From Bolinopsis microptera (Eukaryota > Ctenophora > Tentaculata > Lobata > Bolinopsidae), in contig NC_087073.1 of the NCBI RefSeq assembly GCF_026151205.1, positions 5,167,001-5,231,000 of the forward strand: a stretch of 64,000 nt of DNA, in the 5' to 3' direction. The notes beneath the pieces were generated by a model, which was given only the letters and a program-made list of their open reading frames with translations, was not told the origin of the DNA and made no database searches. Positions 12,109 through 26,729 of the stretch are shown in pieces. Position 1 is the stretch's first letter. Each line of letters opens with the position of its first letter. A program made the position numbers and the translations under genes.

Positions 12109-13556
12109 AATCTTAAGAAGAATGTTTAATTATCAAATATCAACACTAACTTTAGTAAATCTGAGTGCAGATTAGACAAGAAATCGATAAAGAAAGTTGT
12201 AATGATGATTAATTCGTTGAGGAGAGAAGATCGAACGATTATATTGTAGTAAATGTAAGTAAAACAAAAATATGTATTATAATTATTATTAACAAAAATC
12301 ATTACGATCCCTTGCGCTTCATTAATACGCGGAACCTTAAGTAAAATTAAATTCATGATCGAATTTATATTATCATATTATATGACAATCGCTATCACAT
12401 AGGGAAATTCGAAGATTAAAACGTGATAAATTCTTCGAACTGGAAAATCATCCGTCATTACTGAAAACTGATAGCTAATTCTAGCAAGTTAAGGGTAATA
12501 ATATACACAACAGAAGAAAAATTGAAAACCGGTACCCGCAAATAACCCAATTTTAAGAAACAAAAAGGAGATAAGACTACATAGCATTGTAGCACTTTCA
12601 TTAGATCAGCCTGTAGTGTCATATGATATCGTGCGAGACATGGTCACATGTCACACGATATGTTGCAGAATGCACGTACAGGTTTCTTCAGCCACGATTT
12701 ACTTTTAGTTCCATTACTAATTCGATTAAATTTGATACAGTAATGTTCAGTGGGCCAGTAAGGCTTAATCCTATCTGTTTATTAAGTTACCAACTTACAT
12801 ATGTTAAGTCAATTTGTGCGTCTCTTAGCTTAGCGTTACTAACGATCTCGCTAAGTTAGTTAGCCGTGAGCTTTTCCAGAGGAAAAATATGATAAGAGAC
12901 CATCCCATTAACCAATTAATCATCATCAATTAACTGATTTATTGGTTTCTGGGCAAAAACTTCATCCAATCTGTCAAATTTGTGTTCAGAAAATTTCATA
13001 TTCGAAAATGGGACAGAATTTTGGAAAAACAACTTTTCGTTTTGTTTCTGCTATGGCCTTCCTTCGACCGAAATCAAACTTTTGGCACCTCAATCGTGTC
13101 ATATACCATCTATAGTTGACTTACGAATTGGTTGCGGGTGAAATAATCAGTCAAAACTGTAAAATTGCGGTCATGGAAATTTCATCTCCAAAAACCGAAA
13201 ATAGGACAGAGATTGGGACAATATGATTTGAATTATAACTATAAGTAAGATTATCCCTCCACTTTCCACAAAAAACATAGGATTGTCACTATTACAGTCA
13301 ACTGAGTAACTAGAGACTTCTGATTTTCTGTGTTTGACCACCAAATATGCTGTTGAGCAGTAATTTGGGTAACTTATACATTGAAGCGAATGAAATCTTG
13401 CTGTAAATTATGTACATATATATGATATATCTTATCATCCCTTGACTCTACGTACCATTTTCCAAGTCACTATTTTAAAACGTTATTTCAATGTTTTAAT
13501 AAGCAATAACGATTGCTAATTACTTACCCTGGCCCTGGAAGAGAGCCAATTGAACG
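12109..13556. other. intergenic, AT-rich
   Basis: No gene supported apart from the satellite relic annotated separately. 13260-13556 is AT-rich with nothing recognisable before the GPCR start codon. Confidence 0.5.
12917..13232 (-). repeat. isolated, inverted, diverged copy of the 366-bp satellite unit
   Basis: Read on the minus strand this stretch follows the satellite monomer of the 16.3-25.4 kb array: the GATTGGGACAATATGATTT side, GTCCCATTTTC, the CAATTCGTAAGTCAACTATAG part, and AACCAATAAATCAGTTAATTG. It is one incomplete unit, clearly more diverged than any unit within the array, and in opposite orientation. Confidence 0.85.
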
Positions 13557-14455
13557 ATGACTTCAAACAACTACACGATATTTGGGATGCACAACAAAGC
13601 AGAAAGATACTCCTGGGCAGCCTACCATATCTTCGTGCTTCTCTCATCCCTTATTGGAGATTCTCTAATCCTATACGCTTCTTTCCACAAGGATGCTTTT
13701 AAACTGAACAAATTCATAATAACTGTGATCCAGCATATCGCAATTTCTGATCTCGCATACACTATATTCAGTGTTTTTCCTGGAGCTGTGTCCCTGATCG
13801 CTGACGACTGGGTCTTGGGAAGTGCTATGTGCTATGCTAGAGTTTATTTGGGATATTTTATTTATCCAACGGGAATGTTTCTTATTGCTGTCTTAGCAAC
13901 TAGCAAGTTCCTCCTTCTAAAGTATCCTTTTCGATACTCAAACTGGACCAAGAAGATGGCTCATCAAGTTTGCTGTATTGCCCTAATTCCACCTCTTGCT
14001 TTTCCAATTCTCTTCCTAATTGTCTGCATCATTGCTCTCCTTCTCCCCATCGTTGTCATCATCAGTTCCACTATCCCTACTCTGAAGTATCTACTTGTTG
14101 CGAGGAGATCTGCACGACGAGTCAGTGGAAGTGTTCCATGGCAAGGAACTCTAGCGTGGTTCTTACTGCTGTTGTCAACTGTTTTTCTACCATGCCAACT
14201 CTTGTTTATAGTTTAGGTGTAAGTTTTCGTTTTGTCCAAGAAGACCTCTCAAGCTTATTTTGTTTTCGTTTTTTCCGAGTGGCTAAGTTCCTTCTTATGA
14301 TAAACATTATGTGCAATCTGTACATCTACACCCTGACGATTAAAAGCTTTCGGAGGTTCTTGTTCACAAGAATTATCTCCGTTCTACAATTTTCCTTACA
14401 AAGTGAACAAACCCACCGGAACATGGAACATATTACAGGTGAAATTGATATGTAA
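13557..14455 (+). pseudogene. class A GPCR pseudogene (ECL2 deletion and frameshift)
   Basis: Intronless receptor of a divergent class A type. Frame 1 (13557-about 14150) gives TM1 (IFVLLSSLIGDSLILYASF), TM2 (IAISDLAYTIFSVFPGAVSL), the DDWVLGSAMCY ECL1/TM3 signature, TM3 ending LLLKYPFR where DRY would be, TM4 and TM5 (LLLPIVVIISSTIPTLKYLL) and the ARRSARR third loop. TM4 runs straight into TM5 with almost no second extracellular loop. Near 14145-14157 the homologous reading moves to another frame, which supplies TM6 (SVVLTAVVNCFSTMPTLVY), TM7 (FLLMINIMCNLYIYTLTIKS, an NPxxY variant) and a tail to 14455. Frame 1 itself stops at 14216. Both defects would abolish a normal receptor. A sequencing error could explain the frameshift but not easily the loop loss. 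Confidence 0.78.
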
Positions 14456-16345
14456 TCTTCATTCATTATTTAAATCCTAAAACATAAATTTCGTTCGAAC
14501 AATCACAAAACATTGAGCATTGAACTTGGGAGATTCCATGCGTAAAATCCAACAGTTCCTCCGAAGGTTGGGTCGTATATAAAACCGGTCAGATTTAGAT
14601 TACGAAGACAAGATATGTATAAAAGACTAGATTTTAATCCTTGCAAATATTCAGGAGCTGACGAATATGAACAGGGGAAAAGAACAGCAGAACGGAGCAA
14701 CTTACAGAGAAACGAAACAGTGGTTTAGAGAAGACGGGAAAGAGCTCTAAGTATTGAACTGTGGCCTTGGGAAAAACATTTAAATACATTCTTGAGTCAA
14801 TCAACTGCCATGAATGGTTATAAGGTGATAACATTTCTTCTGAACATATCCTATAGTACCACATCTTTGAGTAGAATTTTAAGAAAATGTTACCATTTTT
14901 CTTAATTGTTGTCTTATAGGAATTTTGTTGGTTGTCTTATAGGAATTTTGAAAATCTTATCTTTTATTCTTGGATATTGATTTCTAATGTTAATCAAATG
15001 ATTAGATCTTTGTCTGTAGACTCACCTCTACAGCTTAGTCATAAATCAATACATATTACAATTTTCTATTTAGTTTTCTTCATAAAAGCCGATAATCAAG
15101 GACTAAATAGCTAAATAGATATCAAGTTTTTATTGCTAGGCGAAAAAACCACTTCTTGAATAATGAATATACAATGTATATGAAATTAGTTAGTTATTTA
15201 TTCCAACGGTGTGTTGCAAGTTGTTAATCATTTTTATCCAATTTTGGCTTATACTTGTAACTTATTGTAACTATTCTATTTCGCGAAAATTATAAAATTC
15301 GATTGTTGGAAGTGGAAGCCACGTCTATTCAACCTTAAATTTATTTTACATACCTTGGCAAATAAGCTAGAAACCCCATTCTTAAATATTTCAATAGGTC
15401 GTTAAATGTAGCATATGACCTTAAAAATGTAAACATGTAATGACTCATGCAGTAAATGTATTATGTAATATACAGCAGCAATATTGTACGGTTCATGATT
15501 TAGAGGGTTTAACTATAGTTTTTATGATTAAGCTCTGATAAGCTGACGATTCCCCACGTACTTGATTTTATATGCGTAGGAGTTGATTATTGATAACAAG
15601 TAAATTTTTCCTAATGATCAATCATAAGATTTACGAAGTATTGAGAACTGTGTGACGCTTGATAGTCGGAAATCTAGATTAAAGTTCCATGCTCAGATCT
15701 GTACAAATCTTATCGTGATTTAACGGCTTGAGTATTTTTAGTTCTGGCACGACAGAATGATTGAGCGATTTTGCAAAACGGAGATTTAAGTACTTTGATA
15801 AATTTTAAAGATGGACGGAAATATTTCTTGATATATTGTGTATCCCGGATATGAATGATGAATGATAGAATTTTTAATTAGACTAGAAGTAGACAATTAT
15901 TATAGACAATGAAGATTTTTGATAACCAGTAGGAAGGGTGAATTTATTTTGATAATTTGAAGGACCGATCCCATCTTGACACGTGACGTTTAAATATACT
16001 TGTTTTGGAGCGGGAAGCTCAGAGTTCGTGAGAGCAGTTCAGAGTCTTTGAGAGTTTCAGGATTTCCAGAGCTTGAGAGCTGAATATTGTAGAGTCCCTT
16101 TGTTGGTACACTATTCATTGATTTCTTGTTGATTATTTAGCGAGTTTCAGTTGTTCCCCAAGATTCGACAACCTACTAAAACTAAACAAAGATCCCAATA
16201 ATTTAGCAAAAGTTCCTCTGCCTCACTACAATATACAACAAGATACAACCGGAAACGATTCTAAATCAATCTTTTTTCGGTTTCCAGTTAGCCGGCCCAT
16301 AAACGGCGTGTAGAAGAGAACATATTAGAATTAAATACTGGATTT
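14456..16345. other. intergenic, no gene seen
   Basis: AT-rich, open frames below 80 codons with no recognisable content. A moderately purine-rich stretch with repeated GAGAG/CAGAG words lies at 16010-16090, just before the satellite; its nature is unclear. Confidence 0.45.
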
Positions 16346-19300
16346 TCAAAGTGTCAAATTTTCTGAACACAAATTTTACAGATTGGATGAAGTTTTTGCC
16401 CAGAAACCAATCAGTCAGTTAATTGATGATGGTATGAAACCAAATTGAGGTACTGGGAGTCAAAATCCCGAATAAAATTGCAAAATCATATTGTCCCAAT
16501 CTCTGTCCCATTTTCATTTTATGAAAATGAAATTTCCAGGACCGAAATTTTACAGTTTTTACTGATTATTTCACCTGCAACCAATTAGTAAGTCAACTAT
16601 AGATGGCATATGACACGATTGGGGTGCTGAAAGTTTGATTTCGGCCGAAAGAAGCGCACAGCAGAAAGCTTAACAAAACGAAAAGTTGTATTTTCAAAAG
16701 TCTGTCCCATTTTCAAATATGAAATTTTCTGAACACAAATTTGACAGATTGGATGAAGTTTTTGCCCAGAAACCAATCAGTCAGTTAATTGATGATGGTA
16801 TGAAACCAAATTGAGGTACTGGGAGTCAAAATCCCGAATAAAATTGCACAATCATATTGTCCCAATCTCTATCCCATTTTCAGATTTTGAAGATGAAATT
16901 TCCAGGACCGAAATTTTACAGTTTTTACTAATTGTTTCACCTGCAACCAATTAGTAAGTCAACTATAGATGGCATATGACACGATTGGGGTACTGAAAGT
17001 TTAATTTCGGCCGGAAGAAGCGCACAGCAGAAAGCTTTAAAACAAAACGAAAAGTTGTATTTTCAAAAGTCTGTCCCATTTTCAAATATGAAATTTTCTG
17101 AACACAAATTTGACAGATTGGATAAAGTTTTTGCCCAGAAACCAATTAGTCAGTTAATTGATGATGGTATGAAACGAAATTGAGGTACCGGGAGTCAAAA
17201 TCCCGAATAAAATTGCAAAATCATACTGTCCCAATCTCTGTCCCATTTTCAGTTTTTGAAGATGAAATTTCCAGGACCGAAATTTTACAGTTTTTACTAA
17301 TTGTTTCACCTGCAACCAATTAGTAAGTCAACTATAGATGGCATATGACACGATTGGGGTACTGAAAGTTTAATTTCGGCCGGAAGAAGCGCACAGCAGA
17401 AAGCTTAACAAAACGAAAAACTGTATTTTCAAAAGTCTGTCCCATTTTCAAATATGAAATTTTCTGAACACAAATTTGACAGATTGGATAAAGTTTTTGC
17501 CCAGAAACCAATTAGTCAGTTAATTGATGATGGTATGAAACCAAATTGAGGTACCGGGAGTCAAAATCCCGAATAAAATTGCAAAATCATATTGTCCCAA
17601 TCTCTGTCCCATTTTCAGTTTTTGAAGATGAAATTTCCAGGACCGAAATTTTAAAGTTTTTACTAATTGTTTCACCTGCAACCAATTAGTAAGTCAACTA
17701 TAGATGGCATATGACACGATTGGGGTACTGAAAGTTTAATTTCGGCCGGAAAAAGCGCACAGCAGAAAGCTTAACAAAACGAAAAGTTGTATTTTCAAAA
17801 GTCTGTCCCATTTTCAAATATGAAATTTTCTGAACACAAATTTGACAGATTGGATAAAGTTTTTGCCCAGAAACCAATTAGTCAGTTAATTGATGAAGGT
17901 ATGAAACCAAATTGAGGTACCGGGAGTCAAAATCCCGAATAAAATTGCAAAATCATATTGTCCCAATCTCTGTCCCATTTTCAGTTTTTGAAGATGAAAT
18001 TTCCAGGACCGAAATTTTACAGTTTTTACTAATTGTTTCACCTGCAACCAATTAGTAAGTCAACTATATATGGCATATGACACGATTGGGGTACTGAAAG
18101 TTTAATTTCGGCCGGAAGAAGCGCACAGCAGAAAGCTTAACAAAACGAAAAGTTGTATTTTCAAAAGTCTGTCCCATTTTCAAATATGAAATTTTCTGAA
18201 CACAAATTTGACAGATTGGATAAAGTTTTTGCCCAGAAACCAATTAGTCAGTTAATTGATGAAGGTATGAAACCAAATTGAGGTACCGGGAGTCAAAATC
18301 CCGAATAAAATTGCAAAATCATATTGTCCCAATCTCTGTCCCATTTTCAGTTTTTGAAGATGAAATTTCCAGGACCGAAATTTTACAGTTTTTACTAATT
18401 GTTTCACCTGCAACCAATTAGTAAGTCAACTATATATGGCATATGACACGATTGGGGTACTGAAAGTTTAATTTCGGCCGGAAGAAGCGCACAGCAGAAA
18501 GCTTAACAAAACGAAAAGTTGTATTTTCAAAAGTCTGTCCCATTTTCAAATATGAAATTTTCTGAACACAAATTTGACAGATTGGATGAATGTTTTTGCC
18601 CAGAAACCAATTAGTCAGTTAATTGATGATGGTATGAAACGAAATTGAGGTACCGGGAGTCAAAATCCCGAATAAAATTGCAAAATCATACTGTCCCAAT
18701 CTCTGTCCCATTTTCAGTTTTTGAAGATGAAATTTCCAGGACCGAAATTTTACAGTTTTTACTAATTGTTTCACCTGCAACCAATTAGTAAGTCAACTAT
18801 AGATGGCATATGACACGATTGGGGTACTGAAAGTTTAATTTCGGCCGGAAGAAGCGCACAGCAGAAAGCTTAACAAAACGAAAAACTGTATTTTCAAAAG
18901 TCTGTCCCATTTTCAAATATGAAATTTTCTGAACACAAATTTGACAGATTGGATAAAGTTTTTGCCCAGAAACCAATTAGTCAGTTAATTGATGATGGTA
19001 TGAAACCAAATTGAGGTACCGGGAGTCAAAATCCCGAATAAAATTGCAAAATCATATTGTCCCAATCTCTGTCCCATTTTCAGTTTTTGAAGATGAAATT
19101 TCCAGGACCGAAATTTTAAAGTTTTTACTAATTGTTTCACCTGCAACCAATTAGTAAGTCAACTATAGATGGCATATGACACGATTGGGGTACTGAAAGT
19201 TTAATTTCGGCCGGAAGAAGCGCACAGCAGAAAGCTTAACAAAACGAAAAGTTGTATTTTCAAAAGTCTGTCCCATTTTCAAATATGAAATTTTCTGAAC

Positions 19301-22300
19301 ACAAATTTGACAGATTGGATAAAGTTTTTGCCCAGAAACCAATTAGTCAGTTAATTGATGAAGGTATGAAACCAAATTGAGGTACCGGGAGTCAAAATCC
19401 CGAATAAAATTGCAAAATCATATTGTCCCAATCTCTGTCCCATTTTCAGTTTTTGAAGATGAAATTTCCAGGACCGAAATTTTACAGTTTTTACTAATTG
19501 TTTCACCTGCAACCAATTAGTAAGTCAACTATATATGGCATATGACACGATTGGGGTACTGAAAGTTTAATTTCGGCCGGAAGAAGCGCACAGCAGAAAG
19601 CTTAACAAAACGAAAAGTTGTATTTTCAAAAGTCTGTCCCATTTTCAAATATGAAATTTTCTGAACACAAATTTGACAGATTGGATAAAGTTTTTGCCCA
19701 GAAACCAATTAGTCAGTTAATTGATGAAGGTATGAAACCAAATTGAGGTACCTGGGAGTCAAAATCCCGAATAAAATTGCAAAATCATATTGTCCCAATC
19801 TCTGTCCCATTTTCAGTTTTTGAAGATGAAATTTCCAGGACCGAAATTTTACAGTTTTTACTAATTGTTTCACCTGCAACCAATTAGTAAGTCAACTATA
19901 GATGGCATATGACACGATTGGGGTACTGAAAGTTTAATTTCGGCCGGAAGAAGCGCACAGCAGAAAGCTTAACAAAACGAAAAGTTGTATTTTCAAAAGT
20001 CTGTCCCATTTTCAAATATGAAATTTTCTGAACACAAATTTGACAGATTGGATAATGTTTTTGCCCAGAAACCAATTAGTCAGTTAATTGATGATGGTAT
20101 GAAACCAAATTGAGGTACCGGGAGTCAAAATCCCGAATAAAATTGCAAAATCATATTGTCCCAATCTCTGTCCCATTTTCAGTTTTTGAAGATGAAATTT
20201 CCAGGACCGAAATTTTACAGTTTTTACTGATTGTTTCACCTGCAACGAATTAGTAAGTCAACTATAGATGGCATATGACACGATTGGGGTACTGAAAGTT
20301 TAATTTCGGCCGGAAGAAGCGCACAGCAGAAAGCTTAACAAAACGAAAATTTGTATTTTCAAAAGTCTGTCCCATTTTCAAATATGAAATTTTCTGAACA
20401 CAAATTTGACAGATTGGATGAAGTTTTTGCCCAGAAACCAATTAGTCAGTTAATTGATGATGGTATGGAACCAAATTGAAGTACCGGGATTCAAATCCCG
20501 AATAAAATTGCAAAATCATATTGTCCCAATCTCTGTCCCATTTTCAGTTTTTGAAGATGAAATTTCCAGGACCGAAATTTTACAGTTTTTACTGATTGTT
20601 TCACCTGCAACCAATTAGTAAGTCAACTATAGATGGCATATGACACGATTGGGGTACTGAAAGTTTGATTTCGGCCGGAAGAAGCGCACAGCAGAAAGCT
20701 TAACAAAACGAAAAGTTGTATTTTCAAAAGTCTGTCCCATTTTCAAATATGAAATTTTCTGAACACAAATTTGACAGATTGGATGAAGTTTTTGCCCAGA
20801 AACCAATTAGTCAGTTTATTGATGATGGTATGAAACCAAATTGAGGTACCGGGAGTCAAAATCCCGAATAATTGCAAAATCATATTGTCCCAATCTCTAT
20901 CCCGTTTTCAGTTTTTGAAGATGAAATTTCCAGGACCGAAATTTTACAGTTTTTACTAATTGTTTCACCTGCAACCAATTAGTAAGTCAACTATAGATGG
21001 CATATGACACGATTGGGGTACTGAAAGTTTAATTTCGGCCGGAAGAAGCGCACAGCAGAAAGCTTAACAAAACGAAAAACTGTATTTTCAAAAGTCTGTC
21101 CCATTTTCAAATATGAAATTTTCTGAACACAAATTTGACAGATTGGATAAAGTTTTTGCCCAGAAACCAATTAGTCAGTTAATTGATGATGGTATGAAAC
21201 CAAATTGAGGTACCGGGAGTCAAAATCCCGAATAAAATTGCAAAATCATATTGTCCCAATCTCTGTCCCATTTTCAGTTTTTGAAGATGAAATTTCCAGG
21301 ACCGAAATTTTACAGTTTTTACTAATTGTTTCACCTGCAACCAATTAGTAAGTCAACTATAGATGGCATATGACACGATTGGGGTACTGAAAGTTTAATT
21401 TCGGCCGGAAGAAGCGCACAGCAGAAAGCTTAACAAAACGAAAAGTTGTATTTTCAAAAGTCTGTCCCATTTTCAAATATGAAATTTTCTGAACACAAAT
21501 TTGACAGATTGGATAAAGTTTTTGCCCAGAAACCAATTAGTCAGTTAATTGATGAAGGTATGAAACCAAATTGAGGTACCGGGAGTCAAAATCCCGAATA
21601 AAATTGCAAAATCATATTGTCCCAATCTCTGTCCCATTTTCAGTTTTTGAAGATGAAATTTCCAGGACCGAAATTTTACAGTTTTTACTAATTGTTTCAC
21701 CTGCAACCAATTAGTAAGTCAACTATATATGGCATATGACACGATTGGGGTACTGAAAGTTTAATTTCGGCCGGAAGAAGCGCACAGCAGAAAGCTTAAC
21801 AAAACGAAAAGTTGTATTTTCAAAAGTCTGTCCCATTTTCAAATATGAAATTTTCTGAACACAAATTTGACAGATTGGATAAAGTTTTTGCCCAGAAACC
21901 AATTAGTCAGTTAATTGATGAAGGTATGAAACCAAATTGAGGTACCGGGAGTCAAAATCCCGAATAAAATTGCAAAATCATATTGTCCCAATCTCTGTCC
22001 CATTTTCAGTTTTTGAAGATGAAATTTCCAGGACCGAAATTTTACAGTTTTTACTAATTGTTTCACCTGCAACCAATTAGTAAGTCAACTATATATGGCA
22101 TATGACACGATTGGGGTACTGAAAGTTTAATTTCGGCCGGAAGAAGCGCACAGCAGAAAGCTTAACAAAACGAAAAGTTGTATTTTCAAAAGTCTGTCCC
22201 ATTTTCAAATATGAAATTTTCTGAACACAAATTTGACAGATTGGATAATGTTTTTGCCCAGAAACCAATTAGTCAGTTAATTGATGATGGTATGAAACGA

Positions 22301-25300
22301 AATTGAGGTACCGGGAGTCAAAATCCCGAATAAAATTGCAAAATCATACTGTCCCAATCTCTGTCCCATTTTCAGTTTTTGAAGATGAAATTTCCAGGAC
22401 CGAAATTTTACAGTTTTTACTAATTGTTTCACCTGCAACCAATTAGTAAGTCAACTATAGATGGCATATGACACGATTGGGGTACTGAAAGTTTAATTTC
22501 GGCCGGAAGAAGCGCACAGCAGAAAGCTTAACAAAACGAAAAACTGTATTTTCAAAAGTCTGTCCCATTTTCAAATATGAAATTTTCTGAACACAAATTT
22601 GACAGATTGGATAAAGTTTTTGCCCAGAAACCAATTAGTCAGTTAATTGATGATGGTATGAAACCAAATTGAGGTACCGGGAGTCAAAATCCCGAATAAA
22701 ATTGCAAAATCATATTGTCCCAATCTCTGTCCCATTTTCAGTTTTTGAAGATGAAATTTCCAGGACCGAAATTTTAAAGTTTTTACTAATTGTTTCACCT
22801 GCAACCAATTAGTAAGTCAACTATAGATGGCATATGACACGATTGGGGTACTGAAAGTTTAATTTCGGCCGGAAAAAGCGCACAGCAGAAAGCTTAACAA
22901 AACGAAAAGTTGTATTTTCAAAAGTCTGTCCCATTTTCAAATATGAAATTTTCTGAACACAAATTTGACAGATTGGATAAAGTTTTTGCCCAGAAACCAA
23001 TTAGTCAGTTAATTGATGAAGGTATGAAACCAAATTGAGGTACCGGGAGTCAAAATCCCGAATAAAATTGCAAAATCATATTGTCCCAATCTCTGTCCCA
23101 TTTTCAGTTTTTGAAGATGAAATTTCCAGGACCGAAATTTTACAGTTTTTACTAATTGTTTCACCTGCAACCAATTAGTAAGTCAACTATATATGGCATA
23201 TGACACGATTGGGGTACTGAAAGTTTAATTTCGGCCGGAAGAAGCGCACAGCAGAAAGCTTAACAAAACGAAAAGTTGTATTTTCAAAAGTCTGTCCCAT
23301 TTTCAAATATGAAATTTTCTGAACACAAATTTGACAGATTGGATAAAGTTTTTGCCCAGAAACCAATTAGTCAGTTAATTGATGAAGGTATGAAACCAAA
23401 TTGAGGTACCGGGAGTCAAAATCCCGAATAAAATTGCAAAATCATATTGTCCCAATCTCTGTCCCATTTTCAGTTTTTGAAGATGAAATTTCCAGGACCG
23501 AAATTTTACAGTTTTTACTAATTGTTTCACCTGCAACCAATTAGTAAGTCAACTATATATGGCATATGACACGATTGGGGTACTGAAAGTTTAATTTCGG
23601 CCGGAAGAAGCGCACAGCAGAAAGCTTAACAAAACGAAAAGTTGTATTTTCAAAAGTCTGTCCCATTTTCAAATATGAAATTTTCTGAACACAAATTTGA
23701 CAGATTGGATGAAGTTTTTGCCCAGAAACCAATTAGTCAGTTTATTGATGATGGTATGAAACCAAATTGAGGTACCGGGAGTCAAAATCCCGAATAAATT
23801 GCAAAATCATATTGTCCCAATCTCTATCCCGTTTTCAGTTTTTGAAGATGAAATTTCCAGGACCGAAATTTTACAGTTTTTACTAATTGTTTCACCTGCA
23901 ACCAATTAGTAAGTCAACTATAGATGGCATATGACACGATTGGGGTACTGAAAGTTTAATTTCGGCCGGAAGAAGCGCACAGCAGAAAGCTTAACAAAAC
24001 GAAAAGTTGTATTTTCAAAAGTCTGTCCCATTTTCAAATATAAAATTTTGTGAACACAAAATTGACAGATTGGATGAAATTTGTGCCCAAAAACCAATTA
24101 GTCAGTTAATTGATGATGATATGTAACCAAATCGAGGTACTGGGAGTCAAAATCCCGAATAAAATTGCAAAATCATATTGTCCCAATCTCTGTCCCATTT
24201 TCAGTTTTTGAAGATGAAATTTCCAGGACCGAAATTTTACAGTTTTTACTGATTGTTTCACCTGCAACCAATTAGTAAGTCAACTATAGATGGCATATGA
24301 CACGATTGGGGTTCTGAAAGTTTGATTTCGGCCGGAAGAAGCGCACAGCAGAAAGCTTTACAAAACGAAAAGTTGTATTTTCAAAAGTCTGTCCCATTTT
24401 CAACTTTTCAAATATGAAATTTTCTGAACACAAATTTGACAGATTGGATAAAGTTTGTGCCCAGAAACCAATTAGTCAGTTAATTGATGATGATATATGT
24501 AACCAAATTGAGGTACTGGGAGTCAAAATCCCGAATAAAATTGCAAAATCATATTGTCCCAATCTGTCCCATTTTCAGTTTTTGAAGATGAAATTTCCAG
24601 GACCGAAATTTTACAGTTTTTACTGATTGTTTCACCTGCAACCAATTAGTAAGTCAACTATAGATGGCATATGACACGATTGGGGTACTGAAAGTTTAAT
24701 TTCGGCCGGAAGAAGCGCACAGCAGAAAGCTTAACAAAACGAAAAGTTGTATTTTCAAAAGTCTGTCCCATTTTCAAATATGAAATTTTCTGAACACAAA
24801 TTTGACAGATTGGATAAAGTTTTTGCCCAAAAACCAATAAGTCAGTTAATTGATGATGATATGTAACCAAATTGAGGTACTGGGAGTCAAAATCCCGAAT
24901 AAAATTGCAAAATCATATTGTCCCAATCTCTGTCCCATTTTCAGTTTTTGAAGATGAAATTTCCAGGACCGAAATTTTACAATTTACAGTTTTTACTGAT
25001 TGTTTCACCTGCAACCAATTAGTAAGTCAACTATATATGGCATATGACACGATTGGGGTACTGAAAGTTTAATTTCGGCCGGAAGAAGCGCACAGCAGAA
25101 AGCTTAACAAAACGAAAAGTTGTATTTTCAAAAGTCTGTCCCATTTTCAAATATGAAATTTTCTGAACACAAATTTGACAGATTGGATAAAGTTTTTGCC
25201 CAGAAACCAATTAGTCAGTTAATTGATGATGGTATGAAACCAAAATGAGGTACCGGGAGTCAAAATCCCGAATAAAATTGCAAAATCATATTGTCCCAAT

Positions 25301-25378
25301 CTCTGTCCCATTTTCAGTTTTTGAAGATGAAATTTCCAGGACCGAAATTTTACAGTTTTTACTGATTATTTCACCCGC
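16346..25378. repeat. satellite array: about 25 units of about 366 bp with higher-order structure
   Basis: The word GACAGATTGGA recurs at about 16743, 17112, 17478, 17844, 18210, 18576 and so on to 25176, a constant 366-bp step, 25 times including a diverged first copy. Each unit contains two related halves: both carry GTCCCATTTTCA (199 and 167 bp apart), followed by AACCAATTAGT and then a GGGGTACTGAAAG or GAGGTACCGGGAG segment, so the unit is an old dimer. Diagnostic variants (ATGAAACGAAATTG, AAAAACTGTATT, TTTTAAAGTTTT, GATGAAGG) repeat every fourth unit. The outer units at both ends, especially after 24.0 kb, are more diverged. The right edge lies only 190 bp from the UBA52 stop codon. There is no long open frame through the array. 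Confidence 0.97.
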
Positions 25379-25567
25379 AAGAAACCTAATTTTGGAAAAG
25401 CCATTTCTCGGTAATAGTAGTGTGAATGATCAGATTCTCATCTCACCAATTATTTACAAGAAGACAGCTGCATAAACAGGTTTACTGAGCTTGTGAATTT
25501 GTATTATATTTTGGATGTTGGAGCAATAAAACGATAATTTTGGATAAAAATTAAAACAATACAGAAT

Positions 25568-26511
<944 letters not shown>

Positions 26512-26729
26512 TTAAGTAACGGAGTAATCGGTGACTAGGGGGCTGTTCGACAATTTGTTGTTTGATATTGAATACAAAGTAAAAGAGTCCAGACAAATTT
26601 CAATACCAGAAATCAGAATACAGTAAAATCCACTGCATCTAAATTGTACATGATTACTCATTTAAGGAAAGCACAACGAATGAAACGCAAATATTTGTAT
26701 ACGATAAAATTGGCATACGATGAAATAAA

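Noticed and set aside
15990-16340. Possible LTR or solo-LTR before the satellite
   Set aside because: GA-rich words and a CCGGCCC segment suggest something structured, but no TG...CA ends, primer-binding site or duplication could be identified.
24414-25475. Several 60-76-codon open frames in the satellite
   Set aside because: They arise from the repeated monomer and are interrupted in most units; no selection for coding is visible.
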